DNA of 64,000 bases, from contig NZ_CH672395.1 in NCBI RefSeq assembly GCF_000152985.1, positions 413,849 through 477,848 on the forward strand, written 5' to 3'. The notes beneath the pieces were generated by a model. It saw only the letters and a program-made list of their open reading frames with translations, had not been told where the DNA came from and made no database searches. The position numbers were made by a program, and so were the translations under genes. The first letter of the stretch is position 1, and every line of letters begins with the position of its first letter. The stretch comes from Leeuwenhoekiella blandensis MED217. GTDB lineage: Bacteria; Bacteroidota; Bacteroidia; Flavobacteriales; Flavobacteriaceae. Below, piece after piece: positions 1-8,323 of the stretch.

Positions 1-1413
1 TGTTTCTAGAACATTGCCTTCAAGATCAATAACACTCACAGTGGCTGTAGGTATTGGTAAATTGGTTTCTTTATCGCGAATGGTACCTGTAACCAATGAC
101 GTACACACGGGAATCACAACAGGTTTGCGTGAAAATCTAAAGATGTCATCGCTTCCCATTCCAAAATACCGGTTTGTTGAAAAATAGCCAATATTGAGGT
201 AGTCATCTACGATAAAGGCAAAATCATCCTGCGGACTGTTCACCGGCTCGCCTAAATTGATCACATAAGCTACATCGCCATTCTTCTTTGTAGCAACCAC
301 GTAGATGTCGAGTCCACCCAATCCCGGGCGACCATCTGAAGAAAAATAAAGATTTCCTTTTTTGCTTATAAAGGGAAAGTTTTCACGTCCTTCCGTATTG
401 ATAATGGGTCCTAAATTTTTTGGTTCGCTATATTCATTATCACCTATAATATCGACCACCCAAATGTCAGAAAATCCTACAGTTCCCGGCATATCTGAGG
501 CGAAATAGAGTTGTTTGTTGTCAGGACTCAAGGCAGGATGTGAAACAGAATAGCTGTTGTCATTAAATGGTAGTTCAACAGGAGCTCCCCAGCTTCCTCC
601 TTTCTTAACCGATTTGAAGATTTTTAGACGTACGGTTCCGTTTTTATCGGTGCGTTTTACACCATTGCTGAAGTTATTTCGGGTAAAATACATCGTGTTG
701 CCATCACTGGTAAAGGTTGGAGAAGACTCGTGGTAGCGCGTATTGATAGCATCCCCGCCAAATTTTTCAACAACGCCAAGCTCACCGGTTTCAGCATCTA
801 TGGGTGCAGCATAGAAATCTAAAAAAGGTTCGTTGTTCCATTTATGGATGTATTTTGATGTAGAGCCCGTATCTCTGGCAGAGGAGAAAATGAGTTTGTT
901 CTCATAAAACATAGGCCCAAAATCAGAGAGTCTTGAGTTGGTTCTGCGTAGATTTTCTACTTCATATTCGCTTTCGCTATAGCTTATTTCTTCTAGGTAA
1001 TCTGGTTTTTCTTCAAACAATTCGGCACGTGAGTCACCACCTTTTAGCTGGCGAAAGCGCTCCATAATTCTATCAGACTCACTGTATTTTTGAATGCCTT
1101 TTAGAGATTGTGCATATCTGAAAAGGTCTTCTGGAGTGAGGGTTTCAGCATACTTATCAAATAGTTTTTGATACCATTTTGCGCTGTCTTCATACAATCC
1201 GTTAAAATAATAGCTGTCGCCTAATTTTTTAAAAAGTTCTGCAGATTCATAGCCTTCGCCGGCAAGACGCAGGTAGATCTTTTGAGCATCTATAAATGCA
1301 TAACTCTCAAATTTCTTGGCTGCTTTATCAAGTTCTTTCTCCTGAGCAAATGAAAAAGTAAACGTGAATAGAAATATAAATTGAAGAAACCGCTTGCCTA
1401 TAATTGATTGCAT
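1..1413 (-). CDS. Secreted envelope protein with TPR-like and WD40-like (PD40) repeats, OmpA-family type; 3' end outside the window
   Basis: The reading frame is open from an ATG at 1411-1413 to the window edge, so 471 codons are seen and the C-terminus is missing. The product starts with a signal peptide ending in SFAQ, followed by a helical TPR-like stretch (about residues 25-110). Then come repeated beta-propeller blades with PD40 signatures such as SPTFTSDGNTMYF, SHPALSPDNKQLYFASD and DGRPGLGGLDIYV. A carboxypeptidase-regulatory-like segment (GTIRDKETNLPIPTATVSV) is just entered at the edge. In Bacteroidota this architecture normally ends in an OmpA peptidoglycan-binding domain and sits beside PorP/SprF-type outer-membrane proteins. 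That part, and any type IX secretion link, is inference because it lies outside the window. Confidence 0.85.
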   Translation of the reverse strand, partial: MQSIIGKRFLQFIFLFTFTFSFAQEKELDKAAKKFESYAFIDAQKIYLRLAGEGYESAELFKKLGDSYYFNGLYEDSAKWYQKLFDKYAETLTPEDLFRYAQSLKGIQKYSESDRIMERFRQLKGGDSRAELFEEKPDYLEEISYSESEYEVENLRRTNSRLSDFGPMFYENKLIFSSARDTGSTSKYIHKWNNEPFLDFYAAPIDAETGELGVVEKFGGDAINTRYHESSPTFTSDGNTMYFTRNNFSNGVKRTDKNGTVRLKIFKSVKKGGSWGAPVELPFNDNSYSVSHPALSPDNKQLYFASDMPGTVGFSDIWVVDIIGDNEYSEPKNLGPIINTEGRENFPFISKKGNLYFSSDGRPGLGGLDIYVVATKKNGDVAYVINLGEPVNSPQDDFAFIVDDYLNIGYFSTNRYFGMGSDDIFRFSRKPVVIPVCTSLVTGTIRDKETNLPIPTATVSVIDLEGNVLET

Positions 1414-1514
1414 AGCTTGTAAGTAAAAGTTTGAAATTAGGATTTAGGGGCTGTGAATATAACTAAAATAAGAGCTGTAAAACGTCTAATCTCACTGATT
1501 TATAAAAAATTAGC

Positions 1515-1537
1515 AGGGGATAAATCCCCTTTTTTTA
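1515..1537 (+). terminator. Orphan intrinsic terminator on the + strand
   Basis: A perfect 7-bp stem, AGGGGAT / ATCCCCT with a two-base loop, is followed directly by seven T residues. No + strand gene precedes it: the gene to its left is on the minus strand, and the nitroreductase promoter lies downstream. It may end a short unannotated transcript or block antisense transcription. Confidence 0.6.
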
Positions 1538-1637
1538 GATAAACAATTGAGAAATCGTATGTTGAAAAAGTACTTGTATAAGAAAGTGAGTTAATTTCTG
1601 AACTCTCAATAGAATTTTCCACTAAAGGAAGTGTTTC

Positions 1638-1668
1638 TTGTCTTGAGCGGGTTAACTTTATACTTTTG
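1638..1668 (+). promoter_or_regulatory. Bacteroidota-type promoter of the nitroreductase gene
   Basis: TTG at 1638-1640, 20 bases, then TACTTTTG at 1661-1668. This matches the TTG-N17-23-TAnnTTTG pattern known for Bacteroidota sigma factors. The predicted transcript start falls at about 1674-1676, on or next to the ATG at 1675, so the mRNA would be leaderless or nearly so. Confidence 0.6.
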
Positions 1669-1674
1669 AATAAA

Positions 1675-2241
1675 ATGAAATATATGCTAAGCGATCACAT
1701 AAAAAACAGAAGATCTGTTTTTCCTAATCAATTTTCAGAAAAACCGGTAAGTGTAGAAGCAATAAAAACACTATTAGAAGCTGCTAATTGGGCGCCAACA
1801 CACAGAAAAACCCAACCTTGGCGTTTTAAAGTTTTTAGAGAAGAGTCTTTAGATTTGCTGGCAGACTATGTTACTAAAGCATACACAAAGGTTACTCCTG
1901 AGGCTAAATTTTCAGCCTTCAAACTCAAAAAAACCTTAGAAAAGGTAACTTCAAGTGCTGCCGTTATCGTGATTTGTATGCAACGTGATCCTAAAGAAAG
2001 CGTGCCAGAATGGGAGGAAATAGCAGCCACGGCAATGGCTGTGCAAAATTTATGGTTGATGACCGCAGAGTTAGGGCTTGGAGGTTACTGGAGCACACCA
2101 GGCTATATTTCTGAAATGCATTCTGATCTAAAACTTGCCGACGGCGAGCGCTGTTTAGGCTTTTTCTATTTGGGTGCATTTGAAGACGAACCTTTACCAG
2201 GCGAGCGCGACGATATTGAAGAAAAAGTCACTTGGTTCTAA
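1675..2241 (+). CDS. Nitroreductase-family FMN oxidoreductase
   Basis: This is a protein of about 188 residues of the small nitroreductase family, flavin enzymes that reduce nitro groups, quinones or related electrophiles with NAD(P)H in the cytoplasm. Family features are the N-terminal RRSVFP segment (arginine and serine contacting FMN), the WAPTHRKTQPWRF segment, and the C-terminal GLGGYWSTPGY region followed by CLGFFYLG. A TTG nine bases upstream lies inside the -10-like element, so it cannot be the start. The ATG at 1675 fits the promoter as a leaderless start, and the ATG at 1684 is also possible. The natural substrate is unknown. Confidence 0.85.
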   Translation: MKYMLSDHIKNRRSVFPNQFSEKPVSVEAIKTLLEAANWAPTHRKTQPWRFKVFREESLDLLADYVTKAYTKVTPEAKFSAFKLKKTLEKVTSSAAVIVICMQRDPKESVPEWEEIAATAMAVQNLWLMTAELGLGGYWSTPGYISEMHSDLKLADGERCLGFFYLGAFEDEPLPGERDDIEEKVTWF

Positions 2242-2265
2242 AACGAGCTTTTACGTGGTAAAAGA

Positions 2266-3537
2266 CTATTCTTTTACCACTTGTCCTGATTTCATTACAA
2301 AAATCACCTCATTAAGCGTGTCTATATTTTTGATAGGATCTTCGTTCACCGCGATAATATCGGCTTTAAATCCGGGAGCGACCTGACCAAGTTTGTCTTC
2401 AGCTTTTAAAACTTTGGCACTTTCAATGGTTGCAGATTGAATGGCTTTCATAGCCGGCATTCCTGCTTCCACCATATATCCAAATTCTTTGGCATTATCT
2501 CCATGAGGGAATACTCCGGCATCGGTACCAAATGCTATATTCACGCCTTTTTTATAGGCCATCGCAAAGGTTTTTTGCAATTGTGGCCCTATTTCTAAAG
2601 CTTTAGGTACAATTATAGCAGGATAATAATCTTTTATTTTTGCTTTTTCTGCAACATATTTTCCGGCGCTAAGCGTTGGTACGTAGTACGTACCGTGTTC
2701 AACCATCAGATCTGCAGTTGCTTCACTCATAAGCGTCCCGTGTTCAATGGTTTTTACACCTGCTTTTACAGCGCGTTGCATTCCGTCATCTCCGTGAGCG
2801 TGTGCAGCAACTTGTAAATCATAATCTTTTCCGGTGGTTACGATGGCTTCGATCTCTTCCTCTGTAAATTGTGGATTTTGACCATTTTTAGCAACACTTA
2901 AAACTCCGCCGGTAGCCGTAATCTTTATCCAGTCTGCACCATTTTTATAGCGTTGTCTTACTGCTTTACGAGCATCGTCAACATTATTAACAACACCTTC
3001 TTTAGGTCCCGGATCACCCATAAGATCTTTTCGGTATCCGTTAGTAGGATCTGCATGACCACCGGTGGTTCCAATGGCTTTTTCTGCAGTGTAAATACGA
3101 GGCCCTATTACTTTCCCCGTATTGATAGCATTTCGTAAGGATACGTTTACGCCGCTACCTCCAAGGTCGCGTACGGTGGTGAAGCCCGCCATAAGTGTGC
3201 GAAACGCAATTTCTTGAGCTTTGTATGCAACATCAGCTTCATTGAGCGTGAATTCCTCTAGATACTGAGTGGGGCTGGTTTCCCCTTCAATATGAACGTG
3301 CAAATCGGCAAAGCCGGGAAGGATAACTTTATCTTTTAAATCAATAATTTCACCATCTCCCGATTGGTAACCATCCACGACATCTTCAATCTCATCTCCT
3401 GATACTATGATCGTTTTTTCAGTTAAAATTTTTCCGTTTTTGGTGTCTACTAGTTTGCCTACTTGTAAATACGTTTTTTGAGCAAAAGCAGAAAGGCTAA
3501 CGATCGCCAAGATCAGTGAGAGAAGAGTGGTGCGCAT
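2266..3537 (-). CDS. Secreted amidohydrolase-family metal-dependent hydrolase (imidazolonepropionase/prolidase-like)
   Basis: The 423-residue protein has a clear signal peptide (SLSAFAQ, cut near residue 19), so it acts in the periplasm or envelope. It carries the metal-binding set of the amidohydrolase superfamily: HVH after ADL, the AAHAHGDDG motif, IEHGT and GTDAGVFPHG. Close relatives are annotated as Xaa-Pro dipeptidases or imidazolonepropionase-like hydrolases that cleave cyclic or peptide amide bonds, but the real substrate is not shown by the sequence. It lies 12 bases downstream of the DegT-type gene on the same strand and may share its transcript, though the two have no obvious common pathway. 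Confidence 0.88.
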   Translation of the reverse strand: MRTTLLSLILAIVSLSAFAQKTYLQVGKLVDTKNGKILTEKTIIVSGDEIEDVVDGYQSGDGEIIDLKDKVILPGFADLHVHIEGETSPTQYLEEFTLNEADVAYKAQEIAFRTLMAGFTTVRDLGGSGVNVSLRNAINTGKVIGPRIYTAEKAIGTTGGHADPTNGYRKDLMGDPGPKEGVVNNVDDARKAVRQRYKNGADWIKITATGGVLSVAKNGQNPQFTEEEIEAIVTTGKDYDLQVAAHAHGDDGMQRAVKAGVKTIEHGTLMSEATADLMVEHGTYYVPTLSAGKYVAEKAKIKDYYPAIIVPKALEIGPQLQKTFAMAYKKGVNIAFGTDAGVFPHGDNAKEFGYMVEAGMPAMKAIQSATIESAKVLKAEDKLGQVAPGFKADIIAVNEDPIKNIDTLNEVIFVMKSGQVVKE

Positions 3538-3549
3538 GTCGGTAGTTGT

Positions 3550-4683
3550 TTAGTCTATAAATTCTAAGATTTTAGTTACAATATACTCAATTTGTTCGTC
3601 ATCAAGCTCGCTATGCATTGGTAATGAGATAACTTCTTGTACCAGTTTGTTGGTAATAGGAAAATCTGCTTCGTTGTATCTATCATCTGCATAAGCTTTT
3701 TGCTTATGTAACGGGATAGGATAATACACACCGCAAGGAATCTCGTTGGCATTGAGGTGTTTTACCAGAGCATCGCGGTCAACGTCCTTGAGTCTAAGAG
3801 TATATTGATGGAATACGTGGCAATCGCAAGCTGTACCACAAATCGTAGGTGTTATAATTTTAGGATGATCCTGGAGCTTTTCGGTGTATTTTAAAGCTGA
3901 AGCTCTTCTGCGCGCATTATAATCATCAAGATGCGGAAGCTTTGCACGTAAAACAGCGGCTTGAATCGCATCTAACCGTGAATTCACCCCCACGACATCG
4001 TGATGGTAGCGCTCGTACATTCCGTGATTTACAATCCCTCTAATGGTATGTGCAAGAGCATCGTCGTTAGTGAAAATGGCCCCACCATCTCCATAACAAC
4101 CTAAATTTTTAGAAGGAAAGAATGAGGTGCTTCCCACGTGGCCAATAGCTCCCGTTTTTACCTTTTTACCGTCTTTATGGGTGTAATTTGCACCAATAGC
4201 TTGCGCATTATCTTCAATCACAAAAAGGTCATGTTCTTCTGCAATTTCAAGAATTGCATCCATATTGGCCGCTTTTCCGAATAAATGTACAGGAACGATT
4301 GCCTTAGTCTTAGGAGTGATTGCTTTTTTGATCGCTTCAATATCGATATTAAAGTCAATAGGATCAACATCTACAAGTACCGGTGTAAGTTGTAAAAGTG
4401 CAATGACCTCTACAGTTGCAGCAAAGGTGAAATCTGCAGTAATCACTTCGTCTCCAGGTTTTAGGCCTAGCCCCATCATTGCAATTTGCAAAGCATCGGT
4501 ACCGTTTGCACAAGGGATCACGTGTTTTACATTGAGGTATTCTTCAAGTTCTTTTTGAAATTCGTGAACTTGAGGCCCGTTGATGAAGGCGGTGGTATCA
4601 ATAACCTCTTGAATACTTTGATTTACTTGCTCTTTTATAGGTTGGTACTGACCTTTAAGGTCAACCATTTGAATTTTTTTCAT
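3550..4683 (-). CDS. DegT/DnrJ/EryC1/StrS-family PLP-dependent aminotransferase (nucleotide-sugar type)
   Basis: The 377-residue protein belongs to the sugar aminotransferases that convert keto sugars bound to nucleotides into amino sugars for surface polysaccharides or glycoproteins. The PLP-lysine region reads FFPSKNLGCYGDGGA, and the family hallmarks CANGTDAL, ADFTFAATVE and VNHGM are present. The length is normal for the family. It diverges from waaA, which fits an envelope glycan role, but no other sugar-nucleotide genes are beside it, so its substrate is open. Confidence 0.9.
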   Translation of the reverse strand: MKKIQMVDLKGQYQPIKEQVNQSIQEVIDTTAFINGPQVHEFQKELEEYLNVKHVIPCANGTDALQIAMMGLGLKPGDEVITADFTFAATVEVIALLQLTPVLVDVDPIDFNIDIEAIKKAITPKTKAIVPVHLFGKAANMDAILEIAEEHDLFVIEDNAQAIGANYTHKDGKKVKTGAIGHVGSTSFFPSKNLGCYGDGGAIFTNDDALAHTIRGIVNHGMYERYHHDVVGVNSRLDAIQAAVLRAKLPHLDDYNARRRASALKYTEKLQDHPKIITPTICGTACDCHVFHQYTLRLKDVDRDALVKHLNANEIPCGVYYPIPLHKQKAYADDRYNEADFPITNKLVQEVISLPMHSELDDEQIEYIVTKILEFID

Positions 4684-4822
4684 AAGAATTTTTTATGCCG
4701 AAATCGTTCTGATAAACCAAAAAAGTTGAAGTTGTTTTAGGTTTAAAAGCATCCTTTTTCGGTAGTACGAAAGTACGAAATCTACCCGCTATCGCCAATG
4801 TATTTTTTAACCGGGAAAAGGC

Positions 4823-4830
4823 TATTTTTG
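4823..4830 (+). promoter_or_regulatory. Candidate -7 element (TATTTTTG) of waaA
   Basis: TATTTTTG fits the Bacteroidota TAnnTTTG element exactly and ends seven bases before the waaA ATG. No good TTG is found about 20 bases upstream. If it is used, the waaA transcript would be leaderless. Confidence 0.35.
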
Positions 4831-4837
4831 CGAGGCT

Positions 4838-6082
4838 ATGCGACATCTGTACTCCTTTTATATTGCGTTTTTTAATTTTATACTGCCTGTTTTGGGAATT
4901 TTCAGCTCCAAGCTGAAGACATTCAGGGTGGCACGTCGCGGTGTATTTGATGTACTAAAATCAGAAATGGCTAACGGTGATCGGGTGATTTGGCTTCATG
5001 CAGCTTCTCTAGGGGAATATGAGCAAGCGGTACCGATTTTAGAACAACTACGAACAGATTATAAAGCGCACAAAATCCTACTCACTTTTTTTTCACCTTC
5101 AGGTTATGAGATCAAGAAAAATACTCCTTTAGCAGACGTTGTTACTTATTTGCCTCTAGATACGCAGCGCAATGCCAAGCAATTCATCGGTATTGTAAAA
5201 CCGGAGTTGGCCATTTTTGTAAAGTATGAATTTTGGCCCAATTACCTTTACGTATTAAAAAAATCAAAGGTGCATACCGTTTTGATTTCAGGCGTGTTTA
5301 GAACAAGTCAGCCATTTTTCAAATTTTATGGAAGCTGGATGAAAAAATCGCTCGAGGCATTCAACCATTTTTTTTTACAGAACTACAGTTCGTTAGAAAA
5401 TTTAAAAAAGCTGGGCTTTGATAATGCTATTGTAAGTGGAGATACCCGATTTGATCGCGTAAGCCGACAACTTTCGTATGATAATACACTTCCATTTATA
5501 ACTGAATTTAAAAAGCAAGAAACGTTGCTCGTGTGTGGTAGCACGTGGCCTGAGGATATTGACTTATTGGCTGACTTTATCAATAGTTCTAACCAAATGA
5601 AAACAGTCATCGCACCGCATAAAATCGATAAGGAGCGTATTGAGGTATTGCAAAATGCGATCACAAATAAAAGTGTTTTATATTCTGAATATCAAAAAGG
5701 AGCAACACTTGATGTAGATGTCTTAATTATTGACGCCATCGGATTTTTGACTAAAATTTATGCGTATGCAGATCTTGCCTACGTAGGCGGAGCTGCCGGA
5801 ACCACCGGATTGCATAATATTTTAGAACCGGCAACTTTTGGAGTTCCTATAATTACCGGTTCTCAAATTTCCAAATTTCCAGAAGCTCAGGATTTAAGAA
5901 AGCTTGCAGGTTTGTTTACCGTTTCTTCTCACGAGGAAGCTCACGAAATCTTAAACCAACTGGTAATAGATAAAAGTTTCCGTGAAAAAACAGGAATGAT
6001 TGCAGGTCATTTCATTTCAGAAAATACAGGAGCTACCCAGCAAATTTGTGACTATCTCAAAAATCAAACGCTTACCGCTTGA
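4838..6082 (+). CDS. waaA: 3-deoxy-D-manno-octulosonic acid (Kdo) transferase
   Basis: The 414-residue protein is a WaaA/KdtA glycosyltransferase, which transfers Kdo from CMP-Kdo to the lipid A precursor at the inner membrane. Supporting features are the N-terminal hydrophobic anchor (residues 1-22), HAASLGEYEQAVPIL in the acceptor domain, KYEFWPNYL, SGDTRFDRV, and the donor-site region YVGGAAGTTGLHNILEPA. The length is typical (about 410-425). Its 3' end overlaps the convergent DUF2461 gene by 19 bases. The start is fixed by the TATTTTTG element just upstream. Confidence 0.93.
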   Translation: MRHLYSFYIAFFNFILPVLGIFSSKLKTFRVARRGVFDVLKSEMANGDRVIWLHAASLGEYEQAVPILEQLRTDYKAHKILLTFFSPSGYEIKKNTPLADVVTYLPLDTQRNAKQFIGIVKPELAIFVKYEFWPNYLYVLKKSKVHTVLISGVFRTSQPFFKFYGSWMKKSLEAFNHFFLQNYSSLENLKKLGFDNAIVSGDTRFDRVSRQLSYDNTLPFITEFKKQETLLVCGSTWPEDIDLLADFINSSNQMKTVIAPHKIDKERIEVLQNAITNKSVLYSEYQKGATLDVDVLIIDAIGFLTKIYAYADLAYVGGAAGTTGLHNILEPATFGVPIITGSQISKFPEAQDLRKLAGLFTVSSHEEAHEILNQLVIDKSFREKTGMIAGHFISENTGATQQICDYLKNQTLTA

Positions 6083-6720
6083 TTGAGATACTGCCTAAAC
6101 GGAAGTAATTCTTTATAAACTTCTACTACGTGGTCATCAAAGTCACTGCTTGTAACCAATTTTTGAGTCAAATCATGTTGCACGGCGAATGTCTTTTTAC
6201 GTAGTAGTTCTATGAATCTGTGGTCTTGAGAAAATCCTTTAGGCGCTGTTTGCAAGCTCTCACCATCATCGATTAAGCCGCCAAACATTTTTTTAAAACT
6301 TGGTTTCTCTAGTATATCAACAAATTCTTCACCGTTATAATCAATCGCTTGTCTTATACTTTTAAGCAGCGATGATTTTGGCTTATAAAATCCACCGGCA
6401 ATAAAACTTTCAGAAGTACCCAGGTGAATGTAGAAATCTCCCTGTTTGGTTTCTTGGTCTAGACCGGCTCCAAAATGATCTTTATAGACAGGTCGGTCAG
6501 GATGATAAAGTAAATTATTATTAATGCGGTTAATGGCTTTTTTACCCGTGGTATGCGTGTAATCAGGATCTATTTCAGCAAGTTTTAAATCCATTTGATT
6601 GAGCCAGTCTATGTAAAAGTCGCGTACTTCATGATACCATTTTCGGTTGTCATCCATCCATTCTTTAGAATTGTTTTTCTGTAATGCTCTGAGAAATTCA
6701 TATAAACCTGTAAAGCTCAT
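6064..6720 (-). CDS. DUF2461 family protein (TIGR02453 type)
   Basis: This is a 218-residue cytoplasmic protein of the DUF2461 family. Typical signatures are FLRALQKNNSKEWMDDNRKWY near the N-terminus, INRINNNLLYHPDRPVYKDH in the middle, and the DFYIHLGTSESFIAGGFY strand region. The biochemical role of the family is not established. The gene converges on and overlaps waaA by 19 bases, so the two transcripts are antisense at their ends. No signal peptide or membrane segment is seen. Confidence 0.85.
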   Translation of the reverse strand: MSFTGLYEFLRALQKNNSKEWMDDNRKWYHEVRDFYIDWLNQMDLKLAEIDPDYTHTTGKKAINRINNNLLYHPDRPVYKDHFGAGLDQETKQGDFYIHLGTSESFIAGGFYKPKSSLLKSIRQAIDYNGEEFVDILEKPSFKKMFGGLIDDGESLQTAPKGFSQDHRFIELLRKKTFAVQHDLTQKLVTSSDFDDHVVEVYKELLPFRQYLNQAVSV

Positions 6721-6874
6721 TTTTTAGCCTAAAGTTACATTTGTACGGTTATAGTACCGCTAGTTTCCTAGGTTTTAACGCCTTGTTTAGAATTTTTAGC
6801 AATGATTTATACATTCAGAAAAGAAAGCAATGGGAATTCTATCTAGTTTTGTCCTTCAACCAAATCATTAAATT

Positions 6875-7090
6875 ATGAAAAAAGTAATTGGAATAGTTGT
6901 TTTAGGTCTTTTAGCGTTTAATACCTACTCATGTAGAGAGCAGGAAGAGAAAGAGACCGTTGTGGTAAAAGAAGTAGAAGTCGAAGATGATCGTGAGGGC
7001 ATTTTAGAGCGTACCGCAAAAAAAGTAGATCAAGAGGTCAATAAAGAAATTGACGAAGAAATTGAAAATATCGGAGACGATAATAAATAG
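6875..7090 (+). CDS. Small acidic lipoprotein (CRE family, copy 1)
   Basis: The 71-residue protein starts with a lipoprotein signal (MKKVIGIVVLGLLAFNTYSC), with the lipid-accepting Cys at about residue 20, followed by R-E-Q-E-E-K and then a strongly charged, probably helical tail rich in Glu, Asp and Lys. There is no enzymatic motif. Together with the genes at 7097, 10377 and 10990 it forms a local set of small lipoproteins that all begin C-R-E after processing. It is followed after six bases by the next copy and is probably co-transcribed with it. Function unknown. Confidence 0.72.
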   Translation: MKKVIGIVVLGLLAFNTYSCREQEEKETVVVKEVEVEDDREGILERTAKKVDQEVNKEIDEEIENIGDDNK

Positions 7091-7096
7091 AAAATT

Positions 7097-7333
7097 ATGA
7101 AAAAGCTAAGTATCATTGCGAGTCTATTACTCGTAGTATCTGTCTCATTTACTTCTTGTCGCGAAAAGAGCGAGAAAGAAAAGTTGGTAGAAGAAATGAA
7201 AGAAGAAGGTGCTGAAATAGAAACCAAAACAGATGATGACGGAAATTATAAAATGAAGATGGAGACTGAAGAAAAAGAAGTTAAAATCAAAGAAGACGCT
7301 GATGGCAATACCAAAATAAAGGTTGATAACTAG
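7097..7333 (+). CDS. Small acidic lipoprotein (CRE family, copy 2)
   Basis: The 78-residue protein has a lipobox (SVSFTSC), and the mature part starts CREKSEKEK. The tail alternates Lys and Glu and contains two similar pieces, DDDGNYKMKMETEEKE and EDADGNTKIKV, which look like short beta repeats. It is in tandem with copy 1, and a strong hairpin terminator follows at 7406-7438. It is envelope-anchored, with no recognised function. Confidence 0.72.
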   Translation: MKKLSIIASLLLVVSVSFTSCREKSEKEKLVEEMKEEGAEIETKTDDDGNYKMKMETEEKEVKIKEDADGNTKIKVDN

Positions 7334-7405
7334 AGCGTTTCTTAAATAAATACCTTCGGCAAGTCTTGGAGTATAATACTCTTTGAGCGGTGCCCATAAA
7401 AAGCA

Positions 7406-7438
7406 AAAGCCACCATTAAAAATGGTGGCTTTATTTTT
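7406..7438. terminator. Bidirectional terminator between the lipoprotein pair and the S24 repressor
   Basis: A perfect 12-bp stem, AAAGCCACCATT / AATGGTGGCTTT with a three-base loop, is followed by a T-rich tract on the + strand. On the minus strand a weaker T-rich tract follows. It sits between two convergent transcription units. Confidence 0.85.
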
Positions 7439-7456
7439 ATAATAAGCTGAAAAATT

Positions 7457-8227
7457 TTAGTCTCTCAAGGTGCGCATTTGACTCTTCAATTCTTCCATTC
7501 CTTGTTGAAGCTCTTTTAATAAATTGCTTTCTGAAGGCGAATCTAAATGAAAAGTAAGCTTACTATTTACTTGCCATAATTCTTGAATGTCACTCACTTG
7601 AACTTCAAAAGGTAAATATTCTTGATTTAAAGAAATAAGTAACACTTTAGAAGGATCTGGTAATTTCTGAAGTTTTTTAACCACTACCGCATCAGGAAGA
7701 ACCACAACATACACTTTGTTGTTGTAGGCTTCATCCATACTTGCAATGGCTTTTCCTAAAACCCAATCGTCAGGCATAAAATTAGGGAGCATACTGTCTC
7801 CTTCAATCTGAAATCCACGATAAGTAGCGTTTCGGTATTGCGGTAAAGGAAGATCAAAAGCAGGAAGTTGTTGATACCACTCTACATCTTGTACATTATG
7901 AGGATATCCTGCTGCAGCCTTTTGATTTACCATTACAAGATTCTCATTGTCGGCTATATCTACAGTAACTACCTTAGGACTAACGTCGCCTTTACCGGCG
8001 TGCAATAATTTTTGATTGCTGTAACCAAATAACCATAACGGGTTAACATTGTAAAGTCGCAAAAGTTCGGTTACGATTTGCCCCGATAATTTGGTGCGCC
8101 CGCGTTCAATATCAGCAGTAGAATTTTTAATACCTAAAGCTTCGGCAAACTCAGATTGTGTGAGATTTTGCTCTTCCCGTATTTGTTTAAAACGGCGAAT
8201 ATCGCCAGATACATCATTGATTCCCAT
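7457..8227 (-). CDS. XRE-type helix-turn-helix repressor with S24 (LexA-like) autoprotease domain
   Basis: The chosen ATG gives 256 residues; an upstream in-frame start would run through the operator region and has no helix-turn-helix homology. The HTH spans about residues 11-65 (RRFKQIREEQNLTQSEFAEALG). The C-terminal S24 domain has an Ala-Gly bond in KAAAGYPHN (106-107), a catalytic Ser in GDSML (145) and a Lys in VVVKKLQ (184/185), so self-cleavage of the LexA/UmuD type looks possible. It diverges from the radical-SAM/DUF4130 pair, and inverted TCCGAT-type half-sites lie between them. It is probably a DNA-damage-responsive repressor of itself and that pair, which is inference from layout and domain content. 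Confidence 0.85.
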   Translation of the reverse strand: MGINDVSGDIRRFKQIREEQNLTQSEFAEALGIKNSTADIERGRTKLSGQIVTELLRLYNVNPLWLFGYSNQKLLHAGKGDVSPKVVTVDIADNENLVMVNQKAAAGYPHNVQDVEWYQQLPAFDLPLPQYRNATYRGFQIEGDSMLPNFMPDDWVLGKAIASMDEAYNNKVYVVVLPDAVVVKKLQKLPDPSKVLLISLNQEYLPFEVQVSDIQELWQVNSKLTFHLDSPSESNLLKELQQGMEELKSQMRTLRD

Positions 8228-8244
8228 AGCGTAAATGTAATATA

Positions 8245-8298
8245 ATTCGGAATAAATCCGATTTAAAGATAGGAAAAAATCCACTAATCGGAAAAATT
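8245..8298. promoter_or_regulatory. Candidate operator region of the S24 repressor
   Basis: The divergent intergenic region holds an imperfect palindrome, ATTCGGAATAAATCCGATT (8245-8263), and a third half-site, AATCGGA (8286-8292), followed by a TATTTTTG element at 8302-8309 that points to the radical-SAM gene. This placement is what one expects for a repressor covering both divergent promoters. Confidence 0.45.
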
Positions 8299-8323
8299 AC
8301 ATATTTTTGTAAAAATTCCAACT

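Noticed and set aside
1666-1674. TTG start for the nitroreductase
   Set aside because: The codon lies inside the TACTTTTG promoter element, so it cannot be in the mRNA; the ATG at 1675 or 1684 is used.
8228-8284. N-terminal extension of the S24 repressor by 19 residues
   Set aside because: The extension would be encoded by the operator region and has no helix-turn-helix similarity; the ATG at 8227 begins the conserved part.
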